A stretch of DNA of 32,726 bases from Clostridiales bacterium (GCA_004551945.1 SFPN01000019.1:1-32726), one strand, 5' to 3'; positions 5,790-14,668 are shown, counted from the stretch's first letter. Program-made: numbers and translations. Notes: generated from the sequence alone by a model not told the origin.

Positions 5790-7544
5790 ATGACTACCTT
5801 CTGTCAGACCCTTTTCACCATGACCGCCGCGGCATCCGTTGCCGCCCTGGCTGTTATGATTCTGCGGCTGCTTCTGAAAAAAGCCCCCCGGTGGATTACC
5901 TGCGCCCTGTGGCTGGTGGTGTTCCTGCGGATGGTCTGCCCCGTGAGCCTGGACCTGCCCGTGAGCCTCATGCCCGCCAGTATCACCAGCGGCGCGGCGG
6001 CGGAGCGGGTAATTCCCACCACCATCACCCCCACGGTTCCGGAGACCACCCCGGCGCAGTCCGCCCCGGCAGCAGCCGAAGAAGCGGAGCCTGCGGCCGC
6101 CGCTCCCGCCGCCAACCCGGAACCCGCCTCCCCCGGCCTGGACCGGAACGACTTCCTCTTTGCCGTCTGGGTCATGGGAGTTGCCTGGATGGTCCTGTGG
6201 GGGGCAGTGTCCTACCTTCGTCTGCGGCGGAGAATTGCCGACGCGGTGCGTCTGGAGGGAAACCTCTACGAAACCGACCAAATCGACACTCCCTTCGTCT
6301 GCGGCTTCTTCCGACCCCGCATTTATCTGCCTGTGGGCCTGGACCCCACGGACCGGAAATACGTGGTGCTCCACGAGCAGGCCCACATCCGCCGGAAGGA
6401 CCACCTGACCAAACCCCTGGCCTACCTGGCCCTGTGCCTTCACTGGTTCAACCCGGTGCTTTGGCTGGCCTTCCGCCTCTTCTGCCGGGACGTGGAGGGA
6501 GCCTGCGACCAGGCGGTGATCCGGGACTTCGACCGGGAGAAAACCACCGGGTACGCCGCCGCTCTCCTCCACCTGGGCCGCCGCCGGACCCTGCCCCAGG
6601 CGGTTCCCCTGGCCTTCGGGGAGGAAAACGCCAAACGCCGGGTAAAGGGCGTGCTCACCTACAAAAAGCCCGCCTTCTGGGTCCTCCTGGCCGCCGTCAT
6701 TCTCTGCGTGGCCGCCGGGGTGCTGCTCCTGGCAAACCAGGACACGGAGACCCGGTTCGAGGGTGTGGAGATCAGCGAAATCTGCTTCAACACCGTCCCC
6801 TTCTGCTGGTCAGAGAGCGACCCGACCAACTATGGCTGGCTCTGCGATGTGACGGTTCCCGAGGACCTGCAGCGGGATCTGATCTCCCTGCTGAATCAGT
6901 ATCCCCACGAGGATTACACCGCCACCACGCTTCTCATTTACCGCCCGGAAAACGAAGGGCGCACCACCGCCCTCATTGCAGGCCTCACCACCGAGCTTTC
7001 GCTGAACACATCGGACCAGAGCACCCGGTACCTCCTTCGGAAACAGGAGGATGGCAGCATGTTCCTGGAGCGCATCCGCCCCGACGGGGACGAAGCCGTT
7101 TACCTTCCTGATCTGGCGGAGACGCCGGAGTATCAGTCCTGGGAGGCCAGTCTGGAGGCTTATCTCATCACCGACGCCTGGGACCGGATCTGCGCCCTGT
7201 CTGCCGGTTCCGCTCAGGACACCGAAGCCCTCACCGCCATTCTGGACGCCCTTTATATCCAGGACCAGTCTCTGGCCGGCCCCTGTGCTCTGGAGGTTTC
7301 GTCAGGCACCCTGACCATCCGCCCGGAGTGGGACACGGCCCCGGAGACCATCCAGCTCCAGCGGGAGAACTATCTGGACTGGGCCTCCCGGCTGATCTGC
7401 CAGCTGGCGGCAGACGTGGACGCCGTCACCTGGATTTACCCCAACGGGGTCACCTGGACAGCGACAGACAACGGCAGTGAAATCACCCAGGAAGATTTCC
7501 TGGCCCACTTCCCTCTCACCCTGGCCCGTGAAAACGCCCTTTGA
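5790..7544 (+). CDS. BlaR1-like M56 membrane metallopeptidase, sensor 1
   Basis: 584 residues. Membrane helices are near residues 8-28 and 33-52. A Pro/Ala/Glu-rich linker follows, then a third helix (about 128-148) and the M56 domain with HEQAH (His195-Glu196-His199) and the downstream glutamate block DVEGACDQAV. A fourth helix (AFWVLLAAVILCV) leads to an extracytoplasmic domain of about 270 residues. That domain has no penicillin-binding sensor motifs; its end (ENYLDWASRLICQLAADVDAV) looks like a degenerate version of the DUF4825-type domain of sensor 2. Inferred role: sense an external signal and cleave, or cause cleavage of, the BlaI repressor. AAAGGAGG precedes the ATG. It lies 50 bases after blaI. 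Confidence 0.88.
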   Translation: MTTFCQTLFTMTAAASVAALAVMILRLLLKKAPRWITCALWLVVFLRMVCPVSLDLPVSLMPASITSGAAAERVIPTTITPTVPETTPAQSAPAAAEEAEPAAAAPAANPEPASPGLDRNDFLFAVWVMGVAWMVLWGAVSYLRLRRRIADAVRLEGNLYETDQIDTPFVCGFFRPRIYLPVGLDPTDRKYVVLHEQAHIRRKDHLTKPLAYLALCLHWFNPVLWLAFRLFCRDVEGACDQAVIRDFDREKTTGYAAALLHLGRRRTLPQAVPLAFGEENAKRRVKGVLTYKKPAFWVLLAAVILCVAAGVLLLANQDTETRFEGVEISEICFNTVPFCWSESDPTNYGWLCDVTVPEDLQRDLISLLNQYPHEDYTATTLLIYRPENEGRTTALIAGLTTELSLNTSDQSTRYLLRKQEDGSMFLERIRPDGDEAVYLPDLAETPEYQSWEASLEAYLITDAWDRICALSAGSAQDTEALTAILDALYIQDQSLAGPCALEVSSGTLTIRPEWDTAPETIQLQRENYLDWASRLICQLAADVDAVTWIYPNGVTWTATDNGSEITQEDFLAHFPLTLARENAL

Positions 7545-7567
7545 CTGCCCCCGGAAAGGAGACCTCC

Positions 7568-9700
7568 ATGGATCAATTTATTTCCGTTCTGCTCACCATG
7601 ACCGCCGCGGCCACCGCGGCCGCCCTGGCCGTTATGGTCCTGCGCATCCTTTTGAAAAAAGCCCCCCGCTGGCTCACCTGCGCCCTGTGGCTGGTGGTAT
7701 TCCTGCGGATGGTCTGCCCCGTGAGCTTCCAGGCCCCGGTGAGCCTGGTGCCTGACACCCTGGCCCAGACGGCCCAGCAGGCGGTGAGCCTCCCGGTCCG
7801 TCAAACTGCGGACCCCGTTCAGGCAGAAACAGAACTCCAGAGCGCCCCCGTCCTGACCGAACCGGTCCAGGAAGAGGCCCTTTCCGTCCCCCAGGCGGAG
7901 ACAATTACCCTCTCCCAGGTTCTCTTCCCTGTGTGGGCGGCGGGAGCCGCCACGGCGCTGCTGTGGGCCGCCGGGTCCTACCTCCGCCTGCAGCGCAGGA
8001 TCTCCGACGCGGTGCGCATCCAGGGGAACGTCTATGAGAGCGACCGGATCGACACGCCCTTCGTCTGCGGCTTCTTCCGGCCCCGCATCTATCTCCCCGT
8101 GGGGCTGTCCCCGGCGGACCGGCCCTATGTGCTGCTCCACGAGCAGGCCCACATCCGCCGGTTGGACCACCTGACCAAGCCCCTGGCCTACCTGGCCTTG
8201 TGCGTGCACTGGTTCAACCCGGTGCTTTGGCTGGCCTTCCGCCTTTTCTGCCGGGACGTGGAGGGAGCCTGCGACCAGGCGGTGATCCGGGACTTTGACC
8301 GGGAGAAAACCGCCGGGTACGCCGCCGCCCTGCTCCACCTGGGCCGCCGCCGGACCCTGCCCCAGGCGGTTCCCCTGGCCTTCGGGGAGGAGGACGCCAA
8401 GGGCCGCATCCGCCACGTGCTGGACTACAAGCACCCCCGGCTGCTGGTGCTCCTGGCCGCGGCGGTGGTGTGCGTCATCGCCGCCGTGGTGATCCTGGCA
8501 AACCCCACCCAGCAGGGGGAGCAGCTGGAAGGGGTGGCCGTGACCCGGTGCTACGCGGTGGAAAACGGCCTGCCCGTGGATCTGCCGGAGGACCTGCGCA
8601 CCCGCCTCACCGCTCTGCTGGCCGACCACGGCCACGAAAGCTACGCCGCCCTGGACAGCTATTCCCCCACGGAGGGAACCCTGGTGCTGAACAATTCGGT
8701 TCAGGGGGCCACCCAGGCCAGCGGCACCGCTTTTTACTTTGACCCGGCGGAGATGACCCTCACCCGGGTGAACCACGACGGCTATTCCGCCACCCGGAAG
8801 CAGGCCGCCCTGAAGGACACCCTGGCCCAGGACCCGTACTACGCCGCCTGGCAGGCGGACCTGAAAACCTACCTCACCACCGGCCGGGCGGACACCCTGT
8901 ACGCCTTAAAGACCCCCTACATCGGGTCCGTCCCCGCCTGCGGGGCCATCCTCCAGGAGCTGAACGTGGGGGAAGTGCTGGGGCCCTACACCGTCGAGCT
9001 GCAAACGGACAGGGAGCCCTACGGGATCACCCTGCACACGGACCGGTCCTTCGGCGCGTTCCAGGAGGAACGAAACGCCTATCTGGACTATGTGAGCCAG
9101 GTGGGCTGGCTCTTCCTGGCCCTGGTGGACAACGCCGGGCGCTTCACCGTCACCTATGACGACGGCAGCCACACGGTCTCCGCCTATGGGGAGCTGAAAA
9201 ACCTTTCCCCGGACGCCTTCCGGCTCTTCTATACAAGCCACACCCCCGCCTCCCCTGCGGGGGACTTCCCCCAGTCCTTCGTGCCGGTGAAAACCCTGTA
9301 CGTTTCCCCCGGCGGCACGGAGCTGGCGGAGGCGGCAGAGGAGGACGGCCGCTGCTTCTTTGAGGGAGGCGCCGTCACCATCTCCCAGGACCGGTTCTCG
9401 GCCCATCTGACCAACCCCCTCTCCTCCACCTATTCGGAGGAGGCGGTCTATGACAGCCCGGTGTACGACCAACAGAGCGGCCTGCCCTCCCTGGTGACCC
9501 GGGAGGGAGAGACCCTGACCCTGCCTCTCTCCACCTCTCTGGACTATATCCGGGTTCTGGCGCGGACCGGGGACGGGGAGACGGAACCCACCGGCTACAG
9601 CCTCTACCAGACCGACCAGGGGTATTTCCTCAGCCACCACGTCCAGACCGACGGGGGCGCCCGGCTGGAATATCTGGTGCAGATCGAGCCGGCTGCGTAA
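7568..9700 (+). CDS. BlaR1-like M56 membrane metallopeptidase with DUF4825-like sensor, sensor 2
   Basis: 710 residues from ATG 7568, chosen because GGAAAGGAG lies 6 bases upstream; the frame also has a TTG at 7541 without a ribosome binding site. The N-terminal half repeats sensor 1: two helices, a linker rich in Gln/Thr/Val, a third helix, HEQAH (His191, His195) and DVEGACDQAV. The extracytoplasmic part is larger, about 430 residues. It contains TPYIGSVPACGAILQELN followed by ELQTDREPYGITLH, the hallmark of DUF4825 domains found in other M56 proteins. An additional C-terminal region of about 170 residues has no recognised motif. The ligand is unknown. It lies 23 bases after sensor 1, so both are co-expressed with the single BlaI. 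Confidence 0.87.
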   Translation: MDQFISVLLTMTAAATAAALAVMVLRILLKKAPRWLTCALWLVVFLRMVCPVSFQAPVSLVPDTLAQTAQQAVSLPVRQTADPVQAETELQSAPVLTEPVQEEALSVPQAETITLSQVLFPVWAAGAATALLWAAGSYLRLQRRISDAVRIQGNVYESDRIDTPFVCGFFRPRIYLPVGLSPADRPYVLLHEQAHIRRLDHLTKPLAYLALCVHWFNPVLWLAFRLFCRDVEGACDQAVIRDFDREKTAGYAAALLHLGRRRTLPQAVPLAFGEEDAKGRIRHVLDYKHPRLLVLLAAAVVCVIAAVVILANPTQQGEQLEGVAVTRCYAVENGLPVDLPEDLRTRLTALLADHGHESYAALDSYSPTEGTLVLNNSVQGATQASGTAFYFDPAEMTLTRVNHDGYSATRKQAALKDTLAQDPYYAAWQADLKTYLTTGRADTLYALKTPYIGSVPACGAILQELNVGEVLGPYTVELQTDREPYGITLHTDRSFGAFQEERNAYLDYVSQVGWLFLALVDNAGRFTVTYDDGSHTVSAYGELKNLSPDAFRLFYTSHTPASPAGDFPQSFVPVKTLYVSPGGTELAEAAEEDGRCFFEGGAVTISQDRFSAHLTNPLSSTYSEEAVYDSPVYDQQSGLPSLVTREGETLTLPLSTSLDYIRVLARTGDGETEPTGYSLYQTDQGYFLSHHVQTDGGARLEYLVQIEPAA

Positions 9701-9710
9701 CGGCATGAAA

Positions 9711-9746
9711 AAAACAGACCTTCCAAACTTCGGAAGGTCTGTTTTT
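9711..9746. terminator. Bidirectional terminator between the BlaI operon and the MBL genes
   Basis: AAAACAGACCTTCC (9711-9724) pairs with GGAAGGTCTGTTTT around a 7-nt loop. T runs exist on both strands (TTTTT plus, TTTTTTT minus), so it ends both convergent operons. Confidence 0.9.
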
Positions 9747-9752
9747 GCGTCT

Positions 9753-10712
9753 TTACCGGAACTGCCCTGTCCTGGGCAGCACCGCTTCCTCCCGGGCCTT
9801 GGCCTTGGCAAAGGAGGCGGCGGTGCGGCGGTAGATGATCTGGTTGTCCTCGATGCAGGCCTCCAGGTGCCCCAGGCCCCGGAGGTAGTTGATGTAGGCC
9901 AGGCTGGCCTCCTCAAAGTAGGCCATGTCCCGGATGTCCCCCGCGTCAATCTTATAGGTCCGGCAGATGGCCGAGGCCAGCAGCTTGGGGGTGGTGTAGT
10001 CGTCCACCAGGTCCAGCAGGTCCAGCATCCGCTGGGCCAGGAACCGGGCCTCCATGTCCACCAGGGGCAGGATCTCGTCGTAGACCCCATAGTGGGCCAC
10101 CACATATTTGTCCGCCGGCACGGTGCGCACCAGCCGCATGGAGTCCAGATACTCCTGCATGGAGAAGGCGTAGGGGAACTTGGAGTGGTGGAGGGTCCGG
10201 CCGGTCATCATGGCGTCCCCCAGGTAGAGGACGTTGTCCGGGGTGCCGATGCAGATGTGGTCCGGGGTGTGGCCGGGGGTGGAGAGGATGGTGAAGTCCG
10301 CCCCCAGGAAGGAAAGGGTCTTCTCCCCGGGGAGGATGATCCGGTCAGCCACCATGGGGGTGTCCTTCAGGGCGGGGGACTGGCGCACATCCTCCTGGGA
10401 GAGCAGGTAGTTGGTGGCGTTCAGCCCCAGATAGGAGAACTGATGCCCCGCCTCTCCCAGGGACATGGCCACCTGGGTGCCGTACTTCTCCTGGAGAAAG
10501 GCGTTGTTGCCCATGTGGTCAATGTGGGCGTGGCTGCAAATCACCCCGGCCGGGAAGAGATGATAGTCCTGCAGCGCCTGCTCCAGCTCCTCCCGCTGCT
10601 CGGCAAGGCCGGTGTCCAGCAGAACGCAGCGGTGGTCATCCAGCCGGTAAAGGGGGATCAGCTCCCAGCTTTTCAGCACCCAGGTGCTGCCTTTGACCTG
10701 TTCCAGTTCCAT
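9753..10712 (-). CDS. Metallo-beta-lactamase-fold hydrolase, paralogue A
   Basis: 319 residues. The zinc-binding HxHxDH motif is HAHIDH at residues 61-66, followed by STPGHTPDHI, the metal-bridging Asp in GDAMM and a late His in VVAHYG, so all usual metal ligands are present. The last 90 residues are helical, an extension seen in MBL hydrolases of the lactonase/glyoxalase II-like group. The substrate is unknown. GGGAGG before the ATG gives a good ribosome binding site. It lies 21 bases after the related gene at 10734-11645, with which it shares KGSTWVL near the N-terminus and overall architecture; this is an old tandem duplication. It is the last gene of the long minus-strand run. Confidence 0.88.
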   Translation of the reverse strand: MELEQVKGSTWVLKSWELIPLYRLDDHRCVLLDTGLAEQREELEQALQDYHLFPAGVICSHAHIDHMGNNAFLQEKYGTQVAMSLGEAGHQFSYLGLNATNYLLSQEDVRQSPALKDTPMVADRIILPGEKTLSFLGADFTILSTPGHTPDHICIGTPDNVLYLGDAMMTGRTLHHSKFPYAFSMQEYLDSMRLVRTVPADKYVVAHYGVYDEILPLVDMEARFLAQRMLDLLDLVDDYTTPKLLASAICRTYKIDAGDIRDMAYFEEASLAYINYLRGLGHLEACIEDNQIIYRRTAASFAKAKAREEAVLPRTGQFR

Positions 10713-10733
10713 ATTGCGTCCTCCCTTTGTTCT

Positions 10734-11645
10734 TTATGGATGGCGGCCCTTCCCGGGCTGCACGGCGGGCGCGCCGTTTAATTCAATCAGCTCCAGCTCT
10801 CCCGTGTCCACCAGGTATTCCAGGTAGGGGCGGATGTACCGCTCCAGGTGCTGGGCCCGGATGGGATGGCCCACGGAGAGGTTCATTTGGGTCACCACGG
10901 CGGCGTAAAAATCGCTGTAGGTCATGGGGCCGGTGACCAGGTCCCGGCAGGCGGCCAGCTGGCCCAGGATGTGGCGGCGGTTCTTCTCCGCCAGGTCCCG
11001 GACGGAGCCATACACCACGCCCTTGTGGCAGAAGATGTAGGCGTCGCAGGAAAGCGCCGCCATCTTCTCCTTGCTGGCCAGGTCGTCGGCCATGTCAAAG
11101 ACGAAGGGGACCATGGCCTCCGCCAGCACGTCCCCGGTCATGAGGGCGTCCCCGGCAAAGCACACGTTGTCCGGGGTGATGACGCAGATATGGTCCGGGG
11201 AGTGGCCGGGGGTGCGGACGATGCCAAATTTGACGCCGCAGAAGTCGATCTCCTCCTCCCCGAAGGCGATCACCCGGTCGATGGGGCCGATGAGGGACTG
11301 AAGCCGGGGGGTGGTGCGCACCAGGCCCATGGTGAAGTTAAACAGGTGGTTTTTCAGGCTCTGCTCGCAGCGGACGATGTCCGCCTCCAGCTGGGGCAGG
11401 CAGGTTTTGGCCCCGTAGGTTTTGCGGAAATACTGGGCGCTCTCCTGGTGGTCGTAGTGCATGTGGGTGCCGATCACCCCCACGGGGGTGAGGCCCGCTT
11501 CCAGCAGGGCCTGCTCCACCGCCGGCCGCAGCTTGCCGCTGCCCGGGTCCAGCAGGACGCAGGTCTTGCCGTCGATCACATACAGCCCCACCAGCTGGGG
11601 GCCCTCCAGGACCCAGGTGCTGCCTTTTACGTTGGTAAGGTGCAT
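10734..11645 (-). CDS. Metallo-beta-lactamase-fold hydrolase, paralogue B
   Basis: 303 residues. HMHYDH at residues 61-66 is the HxHxDH zinc site, at the same position as in paralogue A. RTPGHSPDH, GDALM and FCHKG supply the remaining ligands. Paralogue B differs from A in the middle and in the C-terminal helical region (MTYSDFYAAVVTQMN, then ERYIRPYLEYLVDTGELEL), which suggests different substrates. AAAGGAG upstream of ATG is a good ribosome binding site. It follows mnmG by 70 bases, and a small GC hairpin lies between them. A general MBL hydrolase (thioester, lactone or glutathione-type) is all the sequence supports. Confidence 0.88.
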   Translation of the reverse strand: MHLTNVKGSTWVLEGPQLVGLYVIDGKTCVLLDPGSGKLRPAVEQALLEAGLTPVGVIGTHMHYDHQESAQYFRKTYGAKTCLPQLEADIVRCEQSLKNHLFNFTMGLVRTTPRLQSLIGPIDRVIAFGEEEIDFCGVKFGIVRTPGHSPDHICVITPDNVCFAGDALMTGDVLAEAMVPFVFDMADDLASKEKMAALSCDAYIFCHKGVVYGSVRDLAEKNRRHILGQLAACRDLVTGPMTYSDFYAAVVTQMNLSVGHPIRAQHLERYIRPYLEYLVDTGELELIELNGAPAVQPGKGRHP

Positions 11646-11681
11646 GGTGTGGTTCTCCTTTGGTTTTGATGGAAAAGCGGC

Positions 11682-11700
11682 GGGCGGCTGATAGCCGCCC
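11682..11700 (-). terminator. Weak hairpin between mnmG and the MBL genes
   Basis: A GGGCGGC/GCCGCCC stem with a 5-nt loop. On the minus strand a short T run (TTTT) appears only after another GCCGC. It could be a partial attenuator, processing site or chance GC palindrome. Confidence 0.3.
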
Positions 11701-11715
11701 CTGCAATGGGGGTGG

Positions 11716-13611
11716 TCAGTTCTCCCCCCGCTCCAGCTCGATCATCAGCACCGCGATATCCGCCGGGGAGACCCCGGAGATCCGGGAGGCCTGCCCCAGG
11801 TTCAGGGGGCGGATGGCGGAGAGCTTCTGCCGGGCCTCCAGCCGCAGGCCGCCCAGGGCGTTGTAGTCCAGGTCCGGGGGGAGCACCCGGCCCTCCAGCC
11901 GGCGCATCTCCTCCACCTGCCGCTGCTGGCGGGCGATGTAGCCCTCGTACTTGATGGAGATTTCCACCTGCTCGGTGACCTCCCTGGGCAGATCCGGCCG
12001 GTCCGGGTCCACCGGGGCCAGGTCCCCGTAGCTGAGCTTAGGCCGCCGGAGCAGGTCCGCCAGGCGGACGCTGTTCTTCACCGGCGGCTCTCCCTTGGCC
12101 TCCAGCAGGGCGCTGAGGGTGGGGGAGGCTGCCGCGCCGCTGTGCTCCAGGCGCTTGATCTCCCGGTCCACCGCCCGGTATTTCTCCAGCACCCGCTGGT
12201 ACCGCTCGTCACTTACCAAACCAATGGCGTGGCCCACGGGGCACAGCCGCTGGTCCGCGTTGTCCTGGCGGTGGAGCAGGCGGTACTCCGTCCGGGAGGT
12301 CATCATCCGGTAGGGCTCGTTGGTGCCCTTGGTGACCAGGTCGTCAATGAGCACCCCTATATACCCCTGGCTCCGGTCCAGAATGAGAGGCGGACGGCCC
12401 AGAAGCTTCAAAGCGGCGTTGACCCCCGCCACAAAGCCCTGGACAGCGGCCTCCTCATACCCGGAGGAGCCGTTGAACTGCCCCGCCCCGTAAAGGCCCG
12501 GCACCTTCTTGTGCTCCAGGGTGGGCAGCAGCTCCGTGGGGTCCACGCAGTCGTACTCGATGGCGTAGGCCGCCCGGGTCATCTCCGCGTTTTCCAGCCC
12601 CGGCAGGGTGTGGAGCATCTGAATCTGCACCTCCTCCGGCAGGGAGGAGGAAAAGCCCTGGATGTAGATTTCCTCGGTGTCCAGGCCCATGGGCTCCAGG
12701 AAGAGCTGGTGCCGGGGCTTGTCCGCAAAGCGCACCACCTTGTCCTCGATGGAAGGACAGTACCGGGGGCCTACCCCCTCGATGGTTCCGGTGAACAGAG
12801 GGGAACGGTCCAGGTTTTGCCGGATGATGTCGTGGGTGCGCTGGTTGGTGTAGGTAATATAGCAGCAGGCCCGGTTTTCCCCGGGCTTGTGGTTTTCAAA
12901 GGAAAAGGGGATGGCGTCCTCGTCCCCCACCTGCTGTTCCAGCTGGGAGAAGTCGATGGACCGGCCGTTTACCCGGGGGGGTGTGCCGGTTTTGAACCGG
13001 CGGAGGGTGAGCCCCGCCCTTTGCAGGCTCCGGGTCAAGGCGTTGGCCCCGAACATGCCGTCGGGGCCGCTCTGGCGCACCACTTCTCCTACGATGGTGG
13101 TGCTGCCCAGGTAGGTGCCGGAGCAGATGACGGCGGCCTTCACCCGGTAGATGGCCCCGGTCTCCGTCTGGACCCCGGCGACCACGCCGTTCTCCAGCAG
13201 CAGGTCGGTGACCTCCCCCTGCTTCACCCACAGGTTTTCCTGGGTCTCCAGGGTGTGCTTCATGATCTGCTGGTAGGCCCGCCGGTCCGCCTGGGCCCGG
13301 AGGGAGTGGACGGCGGGGCCCTTGCCCTTGTTCAGGATGCGGTACTGGATGCAGGCCTTGTCGGCGGCCCTGGCCATCTCGCCTCCCAGGGCGTCCAGCT
13401 CCCGGACCAGGTGGCCCTTGCCGGTGCCGCCGATGGCAGGGTTGCAGGGCATGTTGCCCACCGCGTCCAGGTTGATGGTAAAGCACAGGGTGCGCAGGCC
13501 CAGCCGGGCGCAGGCCAGGGCGGCCTCGATCCCCGCGTGGCCGGCGCCCACCACCGCCACGTCGTAGGTTCCGGCCTCATAGGTTCTGATTGTGACAGTG
13601 CGTTCTTCCAT
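11716..13611 (-). CDS. mnmG: tRNA uridine-5-carboxymethylaminomethyl(34) synthesis enzyme MnmG
   Basis: 631 residues, full length for the family. The N-terminal FAD-binding Rossmann motif is VVGAGHAGIEAA. Both classical GidA signatures are visible: GPRYCPSIEDKVVRF and AGQFNGSSGYEEAA. The C-terminal helical domain (ISIKYEGYIARQQRQVEEM and SRISGVSPADIAVLMIEL) binds MnmE and tRNA. The protein works with MnmE to install the cmnm5 group on U34 of tRNAs reading NNA/NNG codons, using FAD, NADH, methylene-THF and glycine. The start is preceded by CGGAGACC. Its usual partners mnmE, rsmG or jag are not adjacent; azlD lies upstream and MBL hydrolases downstream. Confidence 0.97.
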   Translation of the reverse strand: MEERTVTIRTYEAGTYDVAVVGAGHAGIEAALACARLGLRTLCFTINLDAVGNMPCNPAIGGTGKGHLVRELDALGGEMARAADKACIQYRILNKGKGPAVHSLRAQADRRAYQQIMKHTLETQENLWVKQGEVTDLLLENGVVAGVQTETGAIYRVKAAVICSGTYLGSTTIVGEVVRQSGPDGMFGANALTRSLQRAGLTLRRFKTGTPPRVNGRSIDFSQLEQQVGDEDAIPFSFENHKPGENRACCYITYTNQRTHDIIRQNLDRSPLFTGTIEGVGPRYCPSIEDKVVRFADKPRHQLFLEPMGLDTEEIYIQGFSSSLPEEVQIQMLHTLPGLENAEMTRAAYAIEYDCVDPTELLPTLEHKKVPGLYGAGQFNGSSGYEEAAVQGFVAGVNAALKLLGRPPLILDRSQGYIGVLIDDLVTKGTNEPYRMMTSRTEYRLLHRQDNADQRLCPVGHAIGLVSDERYQRVLEKYRAVDREIKRLEHSGAAASPTLSALLEAKGEPPVKNSVRLADLLRRPKLSYGDLAPVDPDRPDLPREVTEQVEISIKYEGYIARQQRQVEEMRRLEGRVLPPDLDYNALGGLRLEARQKLSAIRPLNLGQASRISGVSPADIAVLMIELERGEN

Positions 13612-13659
13612 AGTTCGGTCTCCGTGTGTGGGTAGAGGGATGTGGGGTGGGGCGCGGCC

Positions 13660-13965
13660 TTACAGGATCAGCAGCTCCACCAAAAACACCACGCCGCAGG
13701 CGGACAGGGCCACCAGGAACAGGTTGCCGCTGAACCAGGCCACCAGCACCCCCACCACCAGGGCGGCCACGCCGGACCAGATGCTGTCGGTGGCGTGGAC
13801 GATGGCGGGGAAGGTCATCACCGCCAGGGTCACATAGGGCACGTAGTACAAAAAGGAGCGGATGAACCGGTTCTTGATCTCCCTCCGGATGAGGGTCAGG
13901 GGGAGCACCCGGATGAGGTAGGTCACCAGGGCCACAATGGCAATGTAAATGTAGGTGTTATGCAT
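13660..13965 (-). CDS. azlD: AzlD-family branched-chain amino acid exporter subunit
   Basis: 101 residues with about four hydrophobic segments and the AzlD pattern TYLIRVLPLTLIRREIKNRF, followed by YYVPYVTLAVMTFPAI. It partners AzlC; in the family the pair exports branched-chain amino acids or their toxic analogues. Its start overlaps the end of azlC by 8 bases, so translation is probably coupled. It ends 48 bases before mnmG. Confidence 0.92.
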   Translation of the reverse strand: MHNTYIYIAIVALVTYLIRVLPLTLIRREIKNRFIRSFLYYVPYVTLAVMTFPAIVHATDSIWSGVAALVVGVLVAWFSGNLFLVALSACGVVFLVELLIL

Positions 13966-14668
13966 CGGCCGTTTCCTCCTTCACCGGGAAAAGAACCGCC
14001 GCGGCGCTGGCGATGACCACCGTTAGCAGGATGGTCCGGGTGCCGGAGGCAATGGCGGCAAACCAGGGAATGACCTCCAGGGCGAAGCTGGCCGCCATGG
14101 ACACCACCACCACCCCCAGAATGATCTTGTTCTTTTTGGAGGCAGGGATAATCACCGCCAGGAACATGCCGTACAGGCCCACGCTCAGGGCGCTGACCAC
14201 ACTGCCAGGCAGAACGTTTCCCACAGAGGTCCCCAAAAAGGTCCCCAAAGCCCACAGGGGCACGGCAATGGCCATCATGCCGAAGTAGTAGTAGGGGTTC
14301 AGCTTGTCCTCCTCGGCAATGGCCATGCCGAAGATCTCGTCGGTGACGGCAAAGCCCATGGTCAGCCGGTGCCAGGTTTTGGTGCTCTCCGGCAGCTTCT
14401 GGCTCAGGGCGCAGGACATGAGGATGTACCGGGCGTTGGTCACCGCCTCCATAATGGCAATCTCCAGATAGCCGCTCTGAGCGGCCATCATGGTGAAGGC
14501 GGCGTACTGCCCCGCCGAGGCGCTCACCAGCAGGCTGGTCAGCCCCGACTGAAAGGCGGTGAGCCCCGCGTTCTTCGCGGTGATCCCCAGGGTAAAGCCC
14601 ACCGCCAGGTAGCCCAGAGCAATGGGAATTCCCGTCCGGACCCCCCGAAAAAATTGCTTGCGCTTCAT
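13958..14668 (-). CDS. azlC: AzlC-family branched-chain amino acid exporter
   Basis: 236 residues, the expected length. The N-terminal FFRGVRTGIPIALGYLAVGFTLGI and the QYAAFTMMAAQSGYLEIAIM and NARYILMS segments are the standard AzlC blocks. About six to eight membrane helices are expected. It forms the large subunit of the AzlCD exporter. The ribosome binding site is weak (AGAAAGAAG). The gene begins 36 bases after the metallophosphoesterase stop. No Lrp/AzlB-type regulator is adjacent. Confidence 0.93.
   Translation of the reverse strand: MKRKQFFRGVRTGIPIALGYLAVGFTLGITAKNAGLTAFQSGLTSLLVSASAGQYAAFTMMAAQSGYLEIAIMEAVTNARYILMSCALSQKLPESTKTWHRLTMGFAVTDEIFGMAIAEEDKLNPYYYFGMMAIAVPLWALGTFLGTSVGNVLPGSVVSALSVGLYGMFLAVIIPASKKNKIILGVVVVSMAASFALEVIPWFAAIASGTRTILLTVVIASAAAVLFPVKEETADA

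Noticed and set aside
7541..7567. TTG start for sensor 2 nine codons upstream
   Set aside because: It overlaps the sensor 1 stop without a ribosome binding site, while ATG 7568 has GGAAAGGAG at good spacing.
12142..13635. 497-codon plus-strand frame opposite mnmG
   Set aside because: mnmG carries both GidA signatures; the opposite frame is low-complexity Val/Gly/Leu/Pro without motifs.
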